The position numbers and the translations under genes are program-made. Under the pieces are notes generated by a model. That model was given only the letters and a program-made list of their open reading frames with translations. It did not search any database and was not told the origin of the DNA. This document shows, piece by piece, positions 22,100-33,249 of a stretch of DNA of 64,000 bases (positions are counted from its first letter, which is position 1; each line of letters opens with the position of its first letter). This DNA is from Gnetum montanum (taxonomy: Eukaryota > Streptophyta > Gnetopsida > Gnetales > Gnetaceae), in the NCBI GenBank assembly GCA_015680685.1, contig MNCI01007684.1, positions 627,459-691,458 on the forward strand, read 5' to 3'.

Positions 22100-24225
22100 T
22101 CATCTAAAGTTTTTGAAAAGCATCTTTTCTATCCACAAACTCTTTTTTATACAATTTTTACATAGTTGCTACTTGTTGTTCAAGTTCGTTTCTGGGCCAA
22201 CTTGCTATTAGCATGGCCAAGTTAGCATAACGAAGGTTAGCTAACCCTATGTATTCTTTTAGATCCTCTATCTATAGGTCTTTGTCTTTGACTTCCATTT
22301 AGTGGATGTGAGCATAACTATCTAAGATGGATTTCTAGTCTAAATTCTACACTAATATTGAATTGATTCAAGATTTAGCGATCTAGATCTCATTCTCATT
22401 GATTTTCATATACATTTCCACCTAGTCACAAATGTATTCCTTAATCCTTTCATGCCTCTTAGTTTCATTTTTTTATGTGCTAATCTCAATAACTAACTTC
22501 TATATAACTGCACATACCTCCTTCATTAAGTGTATCCTATTTTCTCTTGCTAAGTGGCTCATGTCTTCATTAACCCTTATTAGTTTTTCTCTTAACTAAT
22601 GGATGTTCTTCTGCATCTCAACGTTGGTTAAACTAGTGTTATCCACAAGTAGTTGTGTGCTTTCTTCTTGTGTTGCAGTGAGTACCTTAGCATATGCATA
22701 TGCCTGTACTTCTACTACTAAGGCATTTCACACATCTTTCTCCTTCTCATTTTCCATCTGCTTTTTCTCCTCTATCAGGTAATTGATTTGCTCTAACTGG
22801 TCAAGAAAAACATCTTGCATTGGATCTCTATGTTCAACCCTCAAAGTCACAAGCTCTTCCTATAGTTTAAGGATCTTAGCTTCTGCATGCTCTACCCTAG
22901 TCTCTACCATGACCAACTTACCCTTAGTTATAATCAATTCTAACTACATTGGATTTGCATCACATGGAATGTCCAAAAGAGTTATCATTACTTGTCTAAT
23001 CTGCAATAGTCAATCTAGCACATCCTCATGATTAGCAAGAGTGGTACTAGCTAACATTTGAGCATTCCTTGCTCTAGTTAAATTAGCTACCAACATAATA
23101 AGTACATTGAAAGATTCCTTGATGTGGTCCATGATTATTTCTATGCCTCCTATTGCATCTTGATGTAGCATAACCACAACTGTTTCTCCTTCTCCTATTT
23201 CAAGCATTACTAGGAATGATGCAACATTCCTAAAGATCTATTATGATCTTTCGACCTCTCCTCCTAATGGTAAAGATATCTATTCACTTATAGGATTTGT
23301 GGAAACTATGGGCTACATAGCACTATCACTTACTCTATAGAGGTTGGCCTTCTCACATGTTCCCCAACTGATAGTATTTGTGATTTGTTAGAGATAACTC
23401 ATTGATGGTCTATAGACCTACAGTGGCAATGCTGGAACTTACTGTTCTATTTTTCTTGTTGTTGCTATTGCTATTGTTATTACTACTGCTCACCACTAGG
23501 TTCCACTTGTTGTTGTTGTTCAATGGTTTGCGTGGTTTTCCCAGCTTCTATTTTTTCATCCACCTGATCTTTCTTTGGTGATGTTGGCTTAAGAATTTTA
23601 TCATATGAGGCATTTTGGACCTTCCTAATGATGTCATTAATGTATCCTAGGATTCTAGCATGTTTTCATAGCTTTTTGATTAGCCAAGAGAATGGAATTG
23701 TAAGCTTCCCTGCCTTCTCTTCTTTAAACTACCTTTGAATCTCCATAAAATAGAGTTGTGCAAGATTGGTGTTGTAATTTCCCATCAATTTCACACTTCC
23801 TTTGGCTACATAGGTGAATAATATATTCAATATCTTTGTGGGAAATAGGTGGTATGTGCCAATTTTAAAATAAATTCTTTCCTTTAGAGTTAACTCATTA
23901 TGCTCCTTATCTTCTTTGTCATACATCCTCTTTAACCATAGTTTTCTCATTTCTATGTTTGATCTTGTGGATAGATGTGCTAATCTTGCCCCTTCATTGG
24001 ACACATTTAGAGCTTCTACTATCACCTTAATTGAATATGAAACAGAGACTCCTTTGATTTTGACTATAGAAACCTCTTCTTTATTATGCCAAAATTAGTA
24101 ATTTTCCCATAGATACCATTTGCCACTATTTGAAAGGGTGGGCCATAGTTGTGATGCTTGGATTTGTTTCCTTACCACCTCTATAAAAAACTCTACAAAT
24201 GAACCAAAGTTCATCTCCATAGTTA
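22100..24225 (-). pseudogene. Accessory ORF of the minus-strand Athila-like element (globular N-part plus coiled coil)
   Basis: On the minus strand one can follow a decayed frame of roughly 650-700 codons, starting near 24,225 (FGSFVEFFIEVVRKQIQASQ). The best-preserved part, 24,025-23,729, reads ARLAHLSTRSNIEMRKLWLK and later ERIYFKIGTYHLFPTKILNI without stops. Then come a Gln-rich linker (about 23,520-23,470), a run with heptad-like Leu/Ile spacing (23,207-23,010) and a Glu/Lys-rich coiled-coil-like stretch (about 22,940-22,500). It occupies the position between pol and 3' LTR, where Athila elements often carry an extra ORF. The N-part resembles in layout the retroelement-borne 'putative plant transposon protein' domains, but I am not sure of this. 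No signal peptide or membrane segment was seen, so an envelope role is not supported. Confidence 0.5.
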
Positions 24226-25424
24226 TTGTGGTTAGAAGTGTCTTCTCTTGGATAATTTAGAGTCATTATTGTCATAACATGAGGCACTATCCTTGTACTT
24301 GTGGTTCTTCAACCTTCTCCTAAGCTGGCTATCTAATCATAGTAGTTTCTTGATGGATACTAAAAAATTGAGACTCTTTCTTCACATATTCTATGTGTGG
24401 CTCTTATGCTCTTATTTGGCCTCTTGGTGGTTTGCTTGTTGGCTGTCAGGGTCCTCCTATTGCTCCTCTCTCTCGAATCATATACAATCATTAAGGATTT
24501 AGTAATTATTAGAATGTGTTCTCTAATTTTGATAAATCCTTTCCTTTCTCATACCCATAGTTAGATTAAATTCTTAGCTTACTATGATTGCAGAATTAGA
24601 AAAATTTTCAAAAAGAAATCCCATAAGTGTTAATTTTATTATAACCATTGATAGTTGTCCATTTCATTCTTATTTATGACTCATAATGGTTATTATGGTT
24701 CATTAATAGGATTATTTAAGATTTTCTAGCATTAATGTGATTAATTTTTGTTAAAAAAATTTTAGTTTCCCTTCATGCTTACCCTTATAATACCTTTCAA
24801 GCATAAGCAAATTCTAACTCCAATTTTTGTTATATCCCACTAGGCACACCCCCACAACTAAGTTGAGATCTCTATGATCAAATAGGTTCAAGAAGAACGA
24901 AAATCGAAGCTACAAGTATGGAGTTCTGAGGGTCAAAAGTTGGAAGGTTAGAGCTCAGTTTGTAGAACAAAAATGGTAAAATCTCTCTTGGCAAAAAATT
25001 CACATTTTTCTATAATATTTGAGGATAAAAAATGTGTCATTTAGAATGTTTGGAAGGTATAAATCACGTTCATAAGATCTTGGACTATGGATGATGCATA
25101 GTTTTCAAGAATTTTGCATAGAAAATTCACAAATTGGTAATCTTGGGCTATTAAAGTTCATGAAGTGTTGATAAGATTGTTGAGATGGGTAATGAGCTCA
25201 TGTTATTGGAATTGATAGTTTGAGTGATAAGGGAAGTTTTTATTAATATTTATTGACGTTTGAAGGCTCAAGATGATGTGGAATCACTTGGCAAGTATAA
25301 GAGACAATAACTATACAAGTGGATCCTTCCTAAAGGAGGATTTAGTCATTAATACCCTTGTATAACCACACCTAAAAGTATCGATAGGCATCCAAGGTGT
25401 TCAATGTAATGCATAACAATTTTG
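24226..25424. other. No gene recognised; probable retroelement remains
   Basis: The frame at 24,293-24,502 (+) is Trp/Cys/Leu-rich and lies antisense to the start of the accessory ORF, so it is taken as a shadow. The stretch 24,840-25,420 has no motif and leads into the 3' UTR tail that matches positions 1-360. Confidence 0.4.
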
Positions 25425-25750
25425 CAACACACACATGTTAGTATCACCAAGTTAGGAAAATTACACTATGTTACAAAAATCCACAAGTTATGATTATTCA
25501 TAAAGAGAGATGAACTGGACATAGAAGGGATTGTAGAAATCAAGACATGAGGTATCTTACCATAGGCATAATGATTTTTTATATTTTATTGATGGTTAAT
25601 GTAATCATTAGCCATTTTGGTCCAATATTCAAACCAAGTTCAAATCACATTCCAATGACATTTTGTTGTGTCATATAGTAATTAATAATCCCATACCTTC
25701 TCAATTTTGTAAGGAACTCAAAGATTAGTTTTCATTCAGTTGTGCTTGTA
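25425..25750 (+). mobile_element. 3' UTR tail of an Athila-like element (match to 1-360)
   Basis: CACACACATGTTAGTA and the following 300 bases match positions 28-360. The tail runs straight into the LTR at 25,751. The purine tract is decayed here (GTGCTTGTA). It shows that the LTR interrupted by the 12.5 kb Tat-type insertion belonged to an element in the plus orientation. Confidence 0.6.
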
Positions 25751-26004
25751 TGACAAAGAGTCTTTGGTCAACTACATTAATTAGATGTCATCAATGCAAT
25801 CCCATCGATGGGTTCCTATCAATCTAGGGTTTATCACATTGATGTGTACCATTAACATGGCACCCTAGTAGGTCTATAAATACAACACCCCAGTTGTGTT
25901 ATTGAGAGTTAGAATTTCAATTGCTAGCGAAACTCTTGTAATTTGTTTCTGTAACAGATAGAATAATTTTCTAGGTGCCCATAGTAGGAGTCAAGGAGTG
26001 TATA
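25751..26004 (+). mobile_element. Athila-like LTR, first part (interrupted by the Tat-type insertion)
   Basis: The LTR starts TGACAAAGAG, has GTCTATAAATAC near 25,873 and is interrupted after GTGTATA at 26,004. It resumes at 38,494. The point of interruption lies in the conserved AGTAGGAGTCA...GATCTTTATT block, which is continuous in copies 1 and 3. Confidence 0.8.
26000..26004. repeat. Target-site duplication GTATA, left copy
   Basis: GTATA here and at 38,489-38,493 flank the Tat-type element exactly. Uninterrupted LTR copies have a single related sequence at this place (for example GTATGGATC). Confidence 0.9.
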
Positions 26005-27363
26005 TGTAATGACGGAAAACGTCGGTCGCTGGAAATACCGAACGAAAGTCCATGTACATAGTTCTAACCCAGGATCTGTACAAGGACCGTGCTGGAGAGA
26101 AAATGAATCTGAGGTGCTCTGAACAGTCTTTTCGATCAGACAGGGACTTACTTGATCAATAAAAATTTTGTGATATTTGGATGACAAAATGATGGTTCTT
26201 TATGAGAAAATGTAATATTGTTAACTTCGAAGATAATTGAACATGATGTAATCGATTTAAAGCAATTTGCAAGATTCATGTAAATAAGGACAAGAGATCA
26301 GATTTAGAATGCAGGAAATCCCAAGATCTGGGATTCAACTCATGAACCAAATATATTAGATACAATGATTACAAGTAGACTTTGATTTAAGTGAAATACA
26401 CACCAACAACAAGAAGGCTATTCAAGGATGAAGCAAGCAAAGGTTGATCTACCTTGTTCTAGTGGATTTGTGTACAAGGAAGTCAGTCCCAAAGCAGAAT
26501 GTCTATCAACCTACTATTCCTGACTAAAGATTCTTGCCAATTGCCTTCGATATTCTTGTGATTACTGATACTCTTTATTCTCTTGTTAAAAGCTATCAAC
26601 GATTATCAACAGAAGGGAAAAATCACTCACAGAGAAAATTCGTCAAATCTAAGGAGAAATTTTTTTCCCTTTGATCTTTGTCAACTAGAGCATTTATAAG
26701 GTTAGGGTCAAGAGAAAGATGCGGTTTAGATGACATGTGCCCTAAATTTACAAAATTCCATTAACTTGATGTCGTGGTTGTTGAAGCTTGCGGCACCACA
26801 CCGCCTTACGCTCTAAAGCGTAACACGTCGTAAACTACTCTTGTTGGGGCTTTGGCGATAGGCTATTTCTTGATTATGCTACAATATGCTGAAGAGCGTA
26901 TTGTGTCGTATGGACTGCTGATGCTTCTATTATGCCATTTCTGTCTATGGTTGTATTACGTTGCACCATGCTAGATTACGCTTCATAGAGTAATTCAGCA
27001 TAAAATAGTGCACTTGCAAAAAATCGAAGTGTTGTTGAAGTCTTGGGCATTCTCTATCCTTGATGTTGTGATGGATTGCTTTCTGAAATTATGCTGCATT
27101 ACGCCATGTTGCGTAATGTAGCATAATATGCCAAAAGTTAAGGTTCTTGAAACATAGAGAATTTGCAAAGTCGAATTCTTACCGCTATGCACCTATCGCT
27201 TTGCTCTGTCTTCTAGAATTCATTTGTACTATGCCACGCAACGTGGTAGGACAAGCTTTTAACTGAAAAGGAAGTTGTTGTGCCACGCCTTGTTGCGACA
27301 CTTTGCTTGAATCACCAGTTTTTTGCTGAACCACTGAGACCTTGAAATTTTCACAGTGTTTCA
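26005..27363 (-). mobile_element. 3' LTR of the 12.5 kb Tat-type element
   Basis: It matches 37,109-38,488 throughout. On the minus strand it begins TGAAACACTG (27,363) and ends ...CATTACA (26,005). A TATA box (TATAAATG on the minus strand) lies at about 26,691-26,698. Palindromic blocks such as TTACGCCATGTTGCGTAA (27,095-27,115 region) recur several times inside; their role is unknown. Confidence 0.9.
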
Positions 27364-27379
27364 ATGGCCCCTCTTTTTT
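27364..27379 (-). promoter_or_regulatory. Polypurine tract of the 12.5 kb element
   Basis: On the minus strand CAAAAAAGAGGGGCCAT lies directly before the 3' LTR. The purine run AAAAAAGAGGGG is the expected primer for plus-strand DNA synthesis and confirms the minus orientation. Confidence 0.75.
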
Positions 27380-28589
27380 GACATTTAGAGGGCTTGCCCA
27401 AATGATATCAACAAAGAATACGAAACACTGGAGAGGTAAAGGCATCAACAACATTTGTTGGATATTGCTCAAATGGCATTCTGTCAAACTTAGAAGTGCA
27501 AAGATGAAGGGAAATAGAGTATAGGAGGAATCTTACAGGAGTTAGAGATGGTAGGTTCGGGGAAGACTCAAATACATAAACATGAAGCTTCTCCGAACAA
27601 GTTATTACATCCTTTCGCTAATGTGTTTGTGAAAGATTACGTCATCATACTGCATATGAGGGGCTTGCAAGGATGAGTTGCATTACACCCACATGGCCTG
27701 GATGAGTTGTTTTACATCTTTTTTTTTGAAGAAAATGCAGATTGTATCCCACAAGGCGAACTGCGTTATGCCTGTTTGTGGACATGATGATGCAAAAGGA
27801 TTGACTTAATGCTCATGTTTTGTACAAGCAGAAAAGAAGGTCAAGACAATTGTAAGGATAAGGAAAGGGGAAAACAAAGTAATGTATCCAATGGAGGAAT
27901 AAGTAGGGTTTGCACTTCCAAGTAGCCAAGCTAGTCTGAGCAGCCACCTCAGAACGCCATAACACCTCACCTTCCAATGAAAGTATTCTCAATCAATGTT
28001 GTTGTAACAAGTAACCTACAAAACATAACAGAGAACAAAGAGCCAAAAATAAACGTCCTGATCACTAAGGAGGGAGGCTGTTGAAACAAGTGTCGTCCAA
28101 AGCGAAAAGGAGAGCATAGGGTACGAAACAAGGACCGTAGCAAGGAGCAAGGGTCCCAATGTTGATGCCATGGTTCCTGAAGTTACCGTCGACAGCTAGA
28201 TTCATCTTGCTCAAATGATTAGGCAAAGAACAAGTTAGATGAATCTACTAAGCTGGAGTCTGGTGACGGCGATGGATGGAGGCTGCTGAGACTATGGATT
28301 ACCATAGTTTCTTCTGGGCCGCAAGCAGTGAAGTTGATCCCAAGAACTACAACTACAGAGTGGCTATCGTAGAAACATCTCCGAGGGATCAGTAGCATGC
28401 CTTTCAGCCTATCTGAGAGATCAGTAGGATACCGGTGGGGTAGCGGCGTTGCGTTTGTCCCAACGCCTTACCCATTCTATCTGGTAGGGATGCAGTGCAA
28501 GAATGATCATGCTTGCTTGCTTCATGGATTGCCTATTGATAGATTCCAGTTTTGGATCCTGGTTGACCGTTATTGCTTGTTTTAAGTCT
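27380..28589 (-). mobile_element. 3' UTR of the 12.5 kb element, no gene seen
   Basis: No frame with family features in either direction. The small frame at 28,397-28,585 (+) has no recognisable domain. The region separates the polypurine tract from the minisatellite and is taken as 3' untranslated sequence. Confidence 0.5.
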
Positions 28590-28910
28590 CAGTAGACCGT
28601 GGTCCCAATTTAATGTCTAGGAAGACTGAAACCTACTAGTTTTACATCGTAGCGGATGGTGGAAGAGCTAGTTTATGATCCTAGCAGACCATGTTGTGGG
28701 TGTCAGTTTTATGTCATGACCAAGGGATAAGTTTGTGCTGGCTTAGCATCTCAACAGATGTGTGCTTACCTTGCCAATTTCACATCATGGTAGATGGTTA
28801 GAAACTTTACCAGTTTAGCGTCTTGGTGGACGCATGCAAGAATTTCCAGTTTTACGTCATAGCGGACGTGTACAACTTTTCCAGTTTTACATCATAGCGT
28901 ACGTTTGTTA
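28590..28910 (-). repeat. Minisatellite, about 36 bp units, directly after the pol stop
   Basis: About nine degenerate units. The clearest are the last three (28,800-28,910), each with CCAGTTT(T)A(C/G)(A/G)TC followed by ATAGCGGACG- or TTGGTGGACG-like sequence. On the element's strand the array begins shortly after the integrase stop at 28,935-28,937. Tandem repeats in the 3' UTR are a known habit of Tat-lineage elements. Confidence 0.7.
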
Positions 28911-28934
28911 CTTGAGTTTGAGCTGATTCGATGC

Positions 28935-29045
28935 TTAGATGTCGTACTGCTTTAGATACAGATGATTCACTGGATTTGGTAGCTCGTTCTCGTCGATATC
29001 TGCTAACTTGAATGCTCTATTACCGTATGTGTCGATGACCAAGAA
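28935..29045 (-). pseudogene. Integrase C-terminus, the only pol remnant of the 12.5 kb element
   Basis: On the minus strand the frame PFLVIDTYGNRAFKLADIDE continues with ELPNPVNHLYLKQYDI and a TAA stop at 28,935-28,937. This is the usual end of plant gypsy integrases (GPF-V...G-AYKL-D--G--LPNPVN---LKKY). It is cut off abruptly near 29,045. The next recognisable sequence, from 29,074, belongs to a gene on the other strand. Together with the protease at 33,250 this marks both ends of a deletion or replacement of RT, RNase H and the integrase core. Confidence 0.7.
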
Positions 29046-29261
29046 AGGGCTAAAGGGAATTTACTTTTATCAGCAATGTACGGGCTACCGTCATGGGACA
29101 ACTGGCATTCAAGATCCCAGAATACCCTACCCGTTACATTGACTTCTTTTCCAGGTGTAAGAAACTTGAATGGCTAGATAGGGAGTGGACTTTGGACCCT
29201 CCTCTTACCGTTGCAGATGTGCAAAGGAAAATCCCTCTATTTCCTTTACCTTTTGGGCCTG

Positions 29262-29370
29262 GTAAGATTTATCATGATGATGAATTGTATCAATGTTATT
29301 AGTTGATGATGATGTATAAAGTCATCTCATTTTTTACTACCTCGGCTTAACTATTATTTTTTATTAACAG
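29262..29370 (+). other. Predicted intron in the captured gene
   Basis: The donor is G|GTAAGATT and the acceptor TTTTTTATTAACAG. CTTAACT at 29,345-29,352 is a plausible branch region. Splicing leaves one base of a codon before and two after, and the frame continues without a stop into the 171-codon part of exon 2. Length 109 bp, normal for plants. Confidence 0.75.
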
Positions 29371-31876
29371 TCAGGGAATCACGGGAGATTACGATGATGG
29401 CCTCCGGTCATGAGGCCAACAGTCTCCTCTTTCGTTATGGTGATATAAAGGAGGCACAACATTGGCTCAACCATAGATTAGCCCCAATTTTGGTAACCAA
29501 TAATCTTTGGGAGGCTGGACTGATGGACCTATTCTTGGCCATAACCGCTGATGCTACTGCAGGTGAAATGTTGACCCTAGTCAACTCCTTCAGTGAAGAA
29601 GCTGAGCGTCTCTGCATACGTGTGCGTAATGTGCACGTAAATTTTGACATTGATGCTCAACTATTTGCTGATCTCTTTGGCATTCCCTTCGACAATTTTC
29701 CTACAAAGGAAAAGTCAAAGAGGAGTTCCAAGTACCAGCAAGAGATAGAGGAATGGCTAGGGGTTAAGAAGGAAGTTAAGGGAATCCTCACTGAAAGGAT
29801 CGAGTTGGAGCTGGCCCATACTATTTACCCCCTTTTTCGGGCCTGGGCCTTCCCCAAGACACCCTCGCAAGGGAGATTCCTCACTATTGAGCAAGCCCGA
29901 ATTATGTGAGAGGTCATGGAGCAGGGGACACGATTCAATTGGGCGAGCTATTTTGTCGAAGGCTTGCGCGTTGAGATGGTCAAGCTTCGTAAGAAGCTTG
30001 AGTCTCATTTCAATGTGCATTTCACCTTCTTCATAGCTTGTTTCTAGCATTTTTCTGAATTTCTAGTACTCCATAGGAATGGGGTCTGGGTGCAACAAGA
30101 CCGCAGCCAAATTTTCAAACCATGGATTTCCCATGTCTTTGGCACTATCCGATCGCAAGACCCTCCTGAAGGGATCAGGGAGTCCTTGTCAGTAACAACT
30201 AGAAGTATGGTGGCACCTTGAACATGGGGCCAAGATAGCAAGGGTGGGGCACCCCCCTTTTACATTGGCGATGTATCAAGGGGGAAGCATCTAGCCATCG
30301 AGATAGTGGATTCATCAGTGCTACGAAAAAAGCCTCATTTGACCAAGGAATCTGTCGAACCAGCGGGTGGTATGGGGAAAAAGATGCAAATCAGGTTTTA
30401 GAGGAGTAATCCTCTAGGAGGTAAGTGGCAAAATGTACTAATGGTTATGATTTATGTAGAGGTGCCATTGCGTAGCGTAATATTCGTTGAACAAAAGTGA
30501 AATCTTATGTTAACTAGCTATGTTGTATAACAACGAAGGAAAAGGTTGTGGAATGATTGACCCCTGAAACTAGGGCTATAGTCTTACGGTGCAGAGAAGG
30601 GGCCCTAGTTTTGAAAGAAGAGGCCCTAGTCAATAAGGAAAGGAGTGAACAAGCTCCTACACGGGAAAAGGAAGTAGCAGTTGAGGATGCTAAAGTCCTT
30701 TCGGCTGGAACTAGACAAGGAAAGTGGTTTGTTACTCGATAAAATTAATTTGTATAGCATAGTAGACTCTAGAAAATTTCTAAAGGTTGTACTAGTCATC
30801 ATAAAGGTTGTACTAGTTTATATGGAATGTATTCTACGTAATAGTTGACCAAAGCTTACACTTGGCAACAGTGGCGACTCGATCCTGGGACGAATTTCCT
30901 GATAAATTCGCCTTCATGGAAGGCGTCGTCCAGGACATGATTGGTCGCTTAGAGCAAATTGATCCTGAAGCTGATACATTATAATCATTACATAGAGGTT
31001 ATTTTACTATGGCATTACACTACCTAATTATGCCAAACTGTCATTTCTATGTTATTAGGAGCTTGCATCAGATGGGATCCGTCAGAGCCTATCGATTTAG
31101 ACGCCACCGAACCCCCATCAGAAGCGACCATCATGTCATGCAACATTTACAATGAGATGCATAAATGTGTTGTACACTTCACTCACTCCTTATGGGAATG
31201 TCAAAGCATAAACGACAACCTTTGGAAGTAGTTGCAAAGGTCAGAGAAGGAGAGGGTGGCTCTACATGATGAGGTTGGGGATTTAAGATCACAGAACGAA
31301 TTCCTGCAAACTTAGGGAATGGGAAAAGAGAACTGGAGGACAGCTATTATTGACTATGCCTGTTATTGGAGTGTCATCAAGAACAGTGTTCAGACTAGTT
31401 GTGAACTAGTCAAGAAGCGTATGCATATGGACTTCCTAACTCAGAAGAACCAGGACTGGAAGGACTTTAGTGCGAGTATCCAAGAGTGGGGGTAGATGCA
31501 GAAAGATCATAAACATGTCTATAAATAGGAAAGCGCTACCTATCATCAACATTACAGGGATTCTGCTGTTGAGGCTCAATCCCTTCAGCTATTCCTTGAT
31601 GTTATTGGTGCTTCCAAAGCATTTGAGAAGTTCTAGGAGCAAGTGATGATGAGTGCCTCTCCAGAAAGGGAAGTGACTCTTCCTAGGGGTGAGACTACCA
31701 TCCCTTCTTTCTTCCCCGAACCACCCCGATGGACTCCAATGGAGAAGGAGAAGGTCAAGGCTAGAACTAATCTAGGGGATGGGGTTTCGTCTGAGCTCAC
31801 CGACGACAAAATCATGCAATGTTTGTGGATTGGCTTAGAACAAGTCCCCTTTGCTGCTGATGCAAGACCATCATAG

Positions 31877-31955
31877 GTAAGTTGTAGTATTATTGCATTT
31901 TTGTTATACCTAGTTTTGGTGACGCTGTTAATACAAGTATCATGTCTGATCGTAG
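31877..31955 (+). other. Predicted last intron of the captured gene
   Basis: AG|GTAAGT is a perfect donor and GATCGTAG|G an acceptor. Length 79 bp. The codon before the donor is TAG, most simply a mutated CAG, the commonest exon end in plants. The downstream exon is Glu/Gly/Pro-rich in the same phase. Confidence 0.65.
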
Positions 31956-32210
31956 GAATGACCTAAGGAGAATCCTCAGCAGGGTGAAGCTAATGAAGGT
32001 GGTGGTCCTCATGAAGAGGGTTTACAAGTAGAGTGTAATGAAGCTGGTTGATGCCATGGTGAGAAACCCCCTATTGAAGAGCCTCATGAAGAGGGCTGCC
32101 CTCACAAAGGGATCGCTCATGCAAAGGGTGGCCCCTATGAGGATCATCTCCTTGAAGTAGAAGTTGAACTGGGGGATACAGGAGATAGTGGTAACAAGGG
32201 AGACGCATAG

Positions 32211-33249
32211 CGTGGCTGAATTAGCCTCGGGTTTTATTGTGGTGTAACGAAACAAGAGACAATATTTTTTTTCTTTTAACGTAGTTGATAGAAACTTTGG
32301 TGTTCATTTTGATGTTCATTTTATTATTTTCTTTTTATGTAAAGCGTAAGTAGGATCATAGGTTTTGACGTTATGATAAATCGTAATTAGTTTTAAGAGT
32401 GTGACGTTAATGCAGTTACTAGTTTGAAGCCATTGCGGGCTGCTGAATAGTTCAAATGTAAAGTGTAAATGAAATTTTTAGTTTACAGCCATTTCAGGCC
32501 TTTGAGTAGTGTGGGGGTAAGCTGTGATTGAAATAGGTAGTTTAAGGCCATTGCGGGCCATGGATAGTTTAAGGCCATTTTGGGCCATGGATAGTTTAAG
32601 GCCATTTTGGGCCCTGGATAATTTAAGGCCATTTCGGGCCCTAGATAGTTTAAGGCCATTTTGGGCCCTTGCTATATGAGTGAAGTAATCAAATAAATAT
32701 TAAGTCACCAATTTTAAACCATGGCAAGCTATAATTACTTTTAGGCCATTTTGGGCCATGGATAGTTTAAGGCCATTTCGGGCCCTAGATAGTTTAAGGC
32801 CATTTCGGGTCCTGCTATGTAAGTGAAGGAATCAAATAAATATTAAGTTGCCAGTTTCAAACCATGGTAGGCTGCGATTAGTTTTAGGCCATTTCGGGCC
32901 ATGGATTAATTTAGGTACAAAGCGTAAATGAAATTGCTAGTTTAAGGTTATTTTAGGCCTTTGAGTAATAGGAGTAAGGAAGACAACCGGTGGAAACATA
33001 AACATAAACATAAACATAATGAGACTAGCTAGTGGAAAGCATAAATACATGCGTAAATATAATGAGTATAACTAGTAAGTGTGACTAGAATAGATGATGG
33101 AACTGTAATAGTTAGGCAACATTGTTTATCGGCTAACTTTGCAGTTGTTTCTTAATTCCTTTGATCTTTAATGATGCATAAGGACGGGGAGATTTATGGC
33201 CTGTTTCCTTCACTCCACAATATTCTCCTTAGAACAGTAGTTTGGCCTA
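32211..33249. repeat. Non-coding segment with a 27 bp minisatellite
   Basis: Between the 3' end of the captured gene and the protease lies a tandem array, best between 32,546 and 32,680 and again at 32,738-32,905. The unit is 27 bp: TTTAAGGCCATTTTGGGCCA plus TGGATAG. About ten good units occur. Two of them are joined to a longer block (AATCAAATAAATATTAAGT) that itself repeats about 145 bases later, giving a higher-order repeat. Each unit has a GGCC...GGCC core. Confidence 0.8.

Larger units (their letters stand above)
29074..32210 (+). pseudogene. Captured multi-exon gene, antisense to the carrier element; function unknown
   Basis: At least five exons can be traced. Exon 1 (29,074-29,261) follows an acceptor TTACTTTTATCAG. 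Intron 29,262-29,370 has G|GTAAGA and TTTTTTATTAACAG and joins exons 1 and 2 in frame. Exon 2 (29,371-30,420) ends GGAG|GTAAGT. Further coding pieces are about 30,557-30,742, 30,872-30,980 and 31,059-31,876. Intron 31,877-31,955 (AG|GTAAGT...CGTAG) leads to a last exon ending at a TAG near 32,210. Recognisable stretches are EAQHWLNHRLAPILVTNNLW, LFADLFGIPFDNFP and RFNWASYFVEGLRVEMVKLR, then a charged coiled-coil-like part, then a GG-PHEEG repeat. Stops are TAG or TGA. The layout recalls plant mobile-domain or 'plant transposon protein' ORFs carried by retroelements, but I cannot name the family. Retained introns argue against capture through a spliced RNA. Confidence 0.65.

Noticed and set aside
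30872-30890. TGGCGACTCGATCCTGGGAC looked like a primer binding site of a Tat element.
   Set aside because: No LTR end lies upstream, and it is preceded by a splice-acceptor-like run (ACTTGGCAACAG) and followed by an open frame consistent with the captured gene. The element's own primer-site motif is at 37,085.
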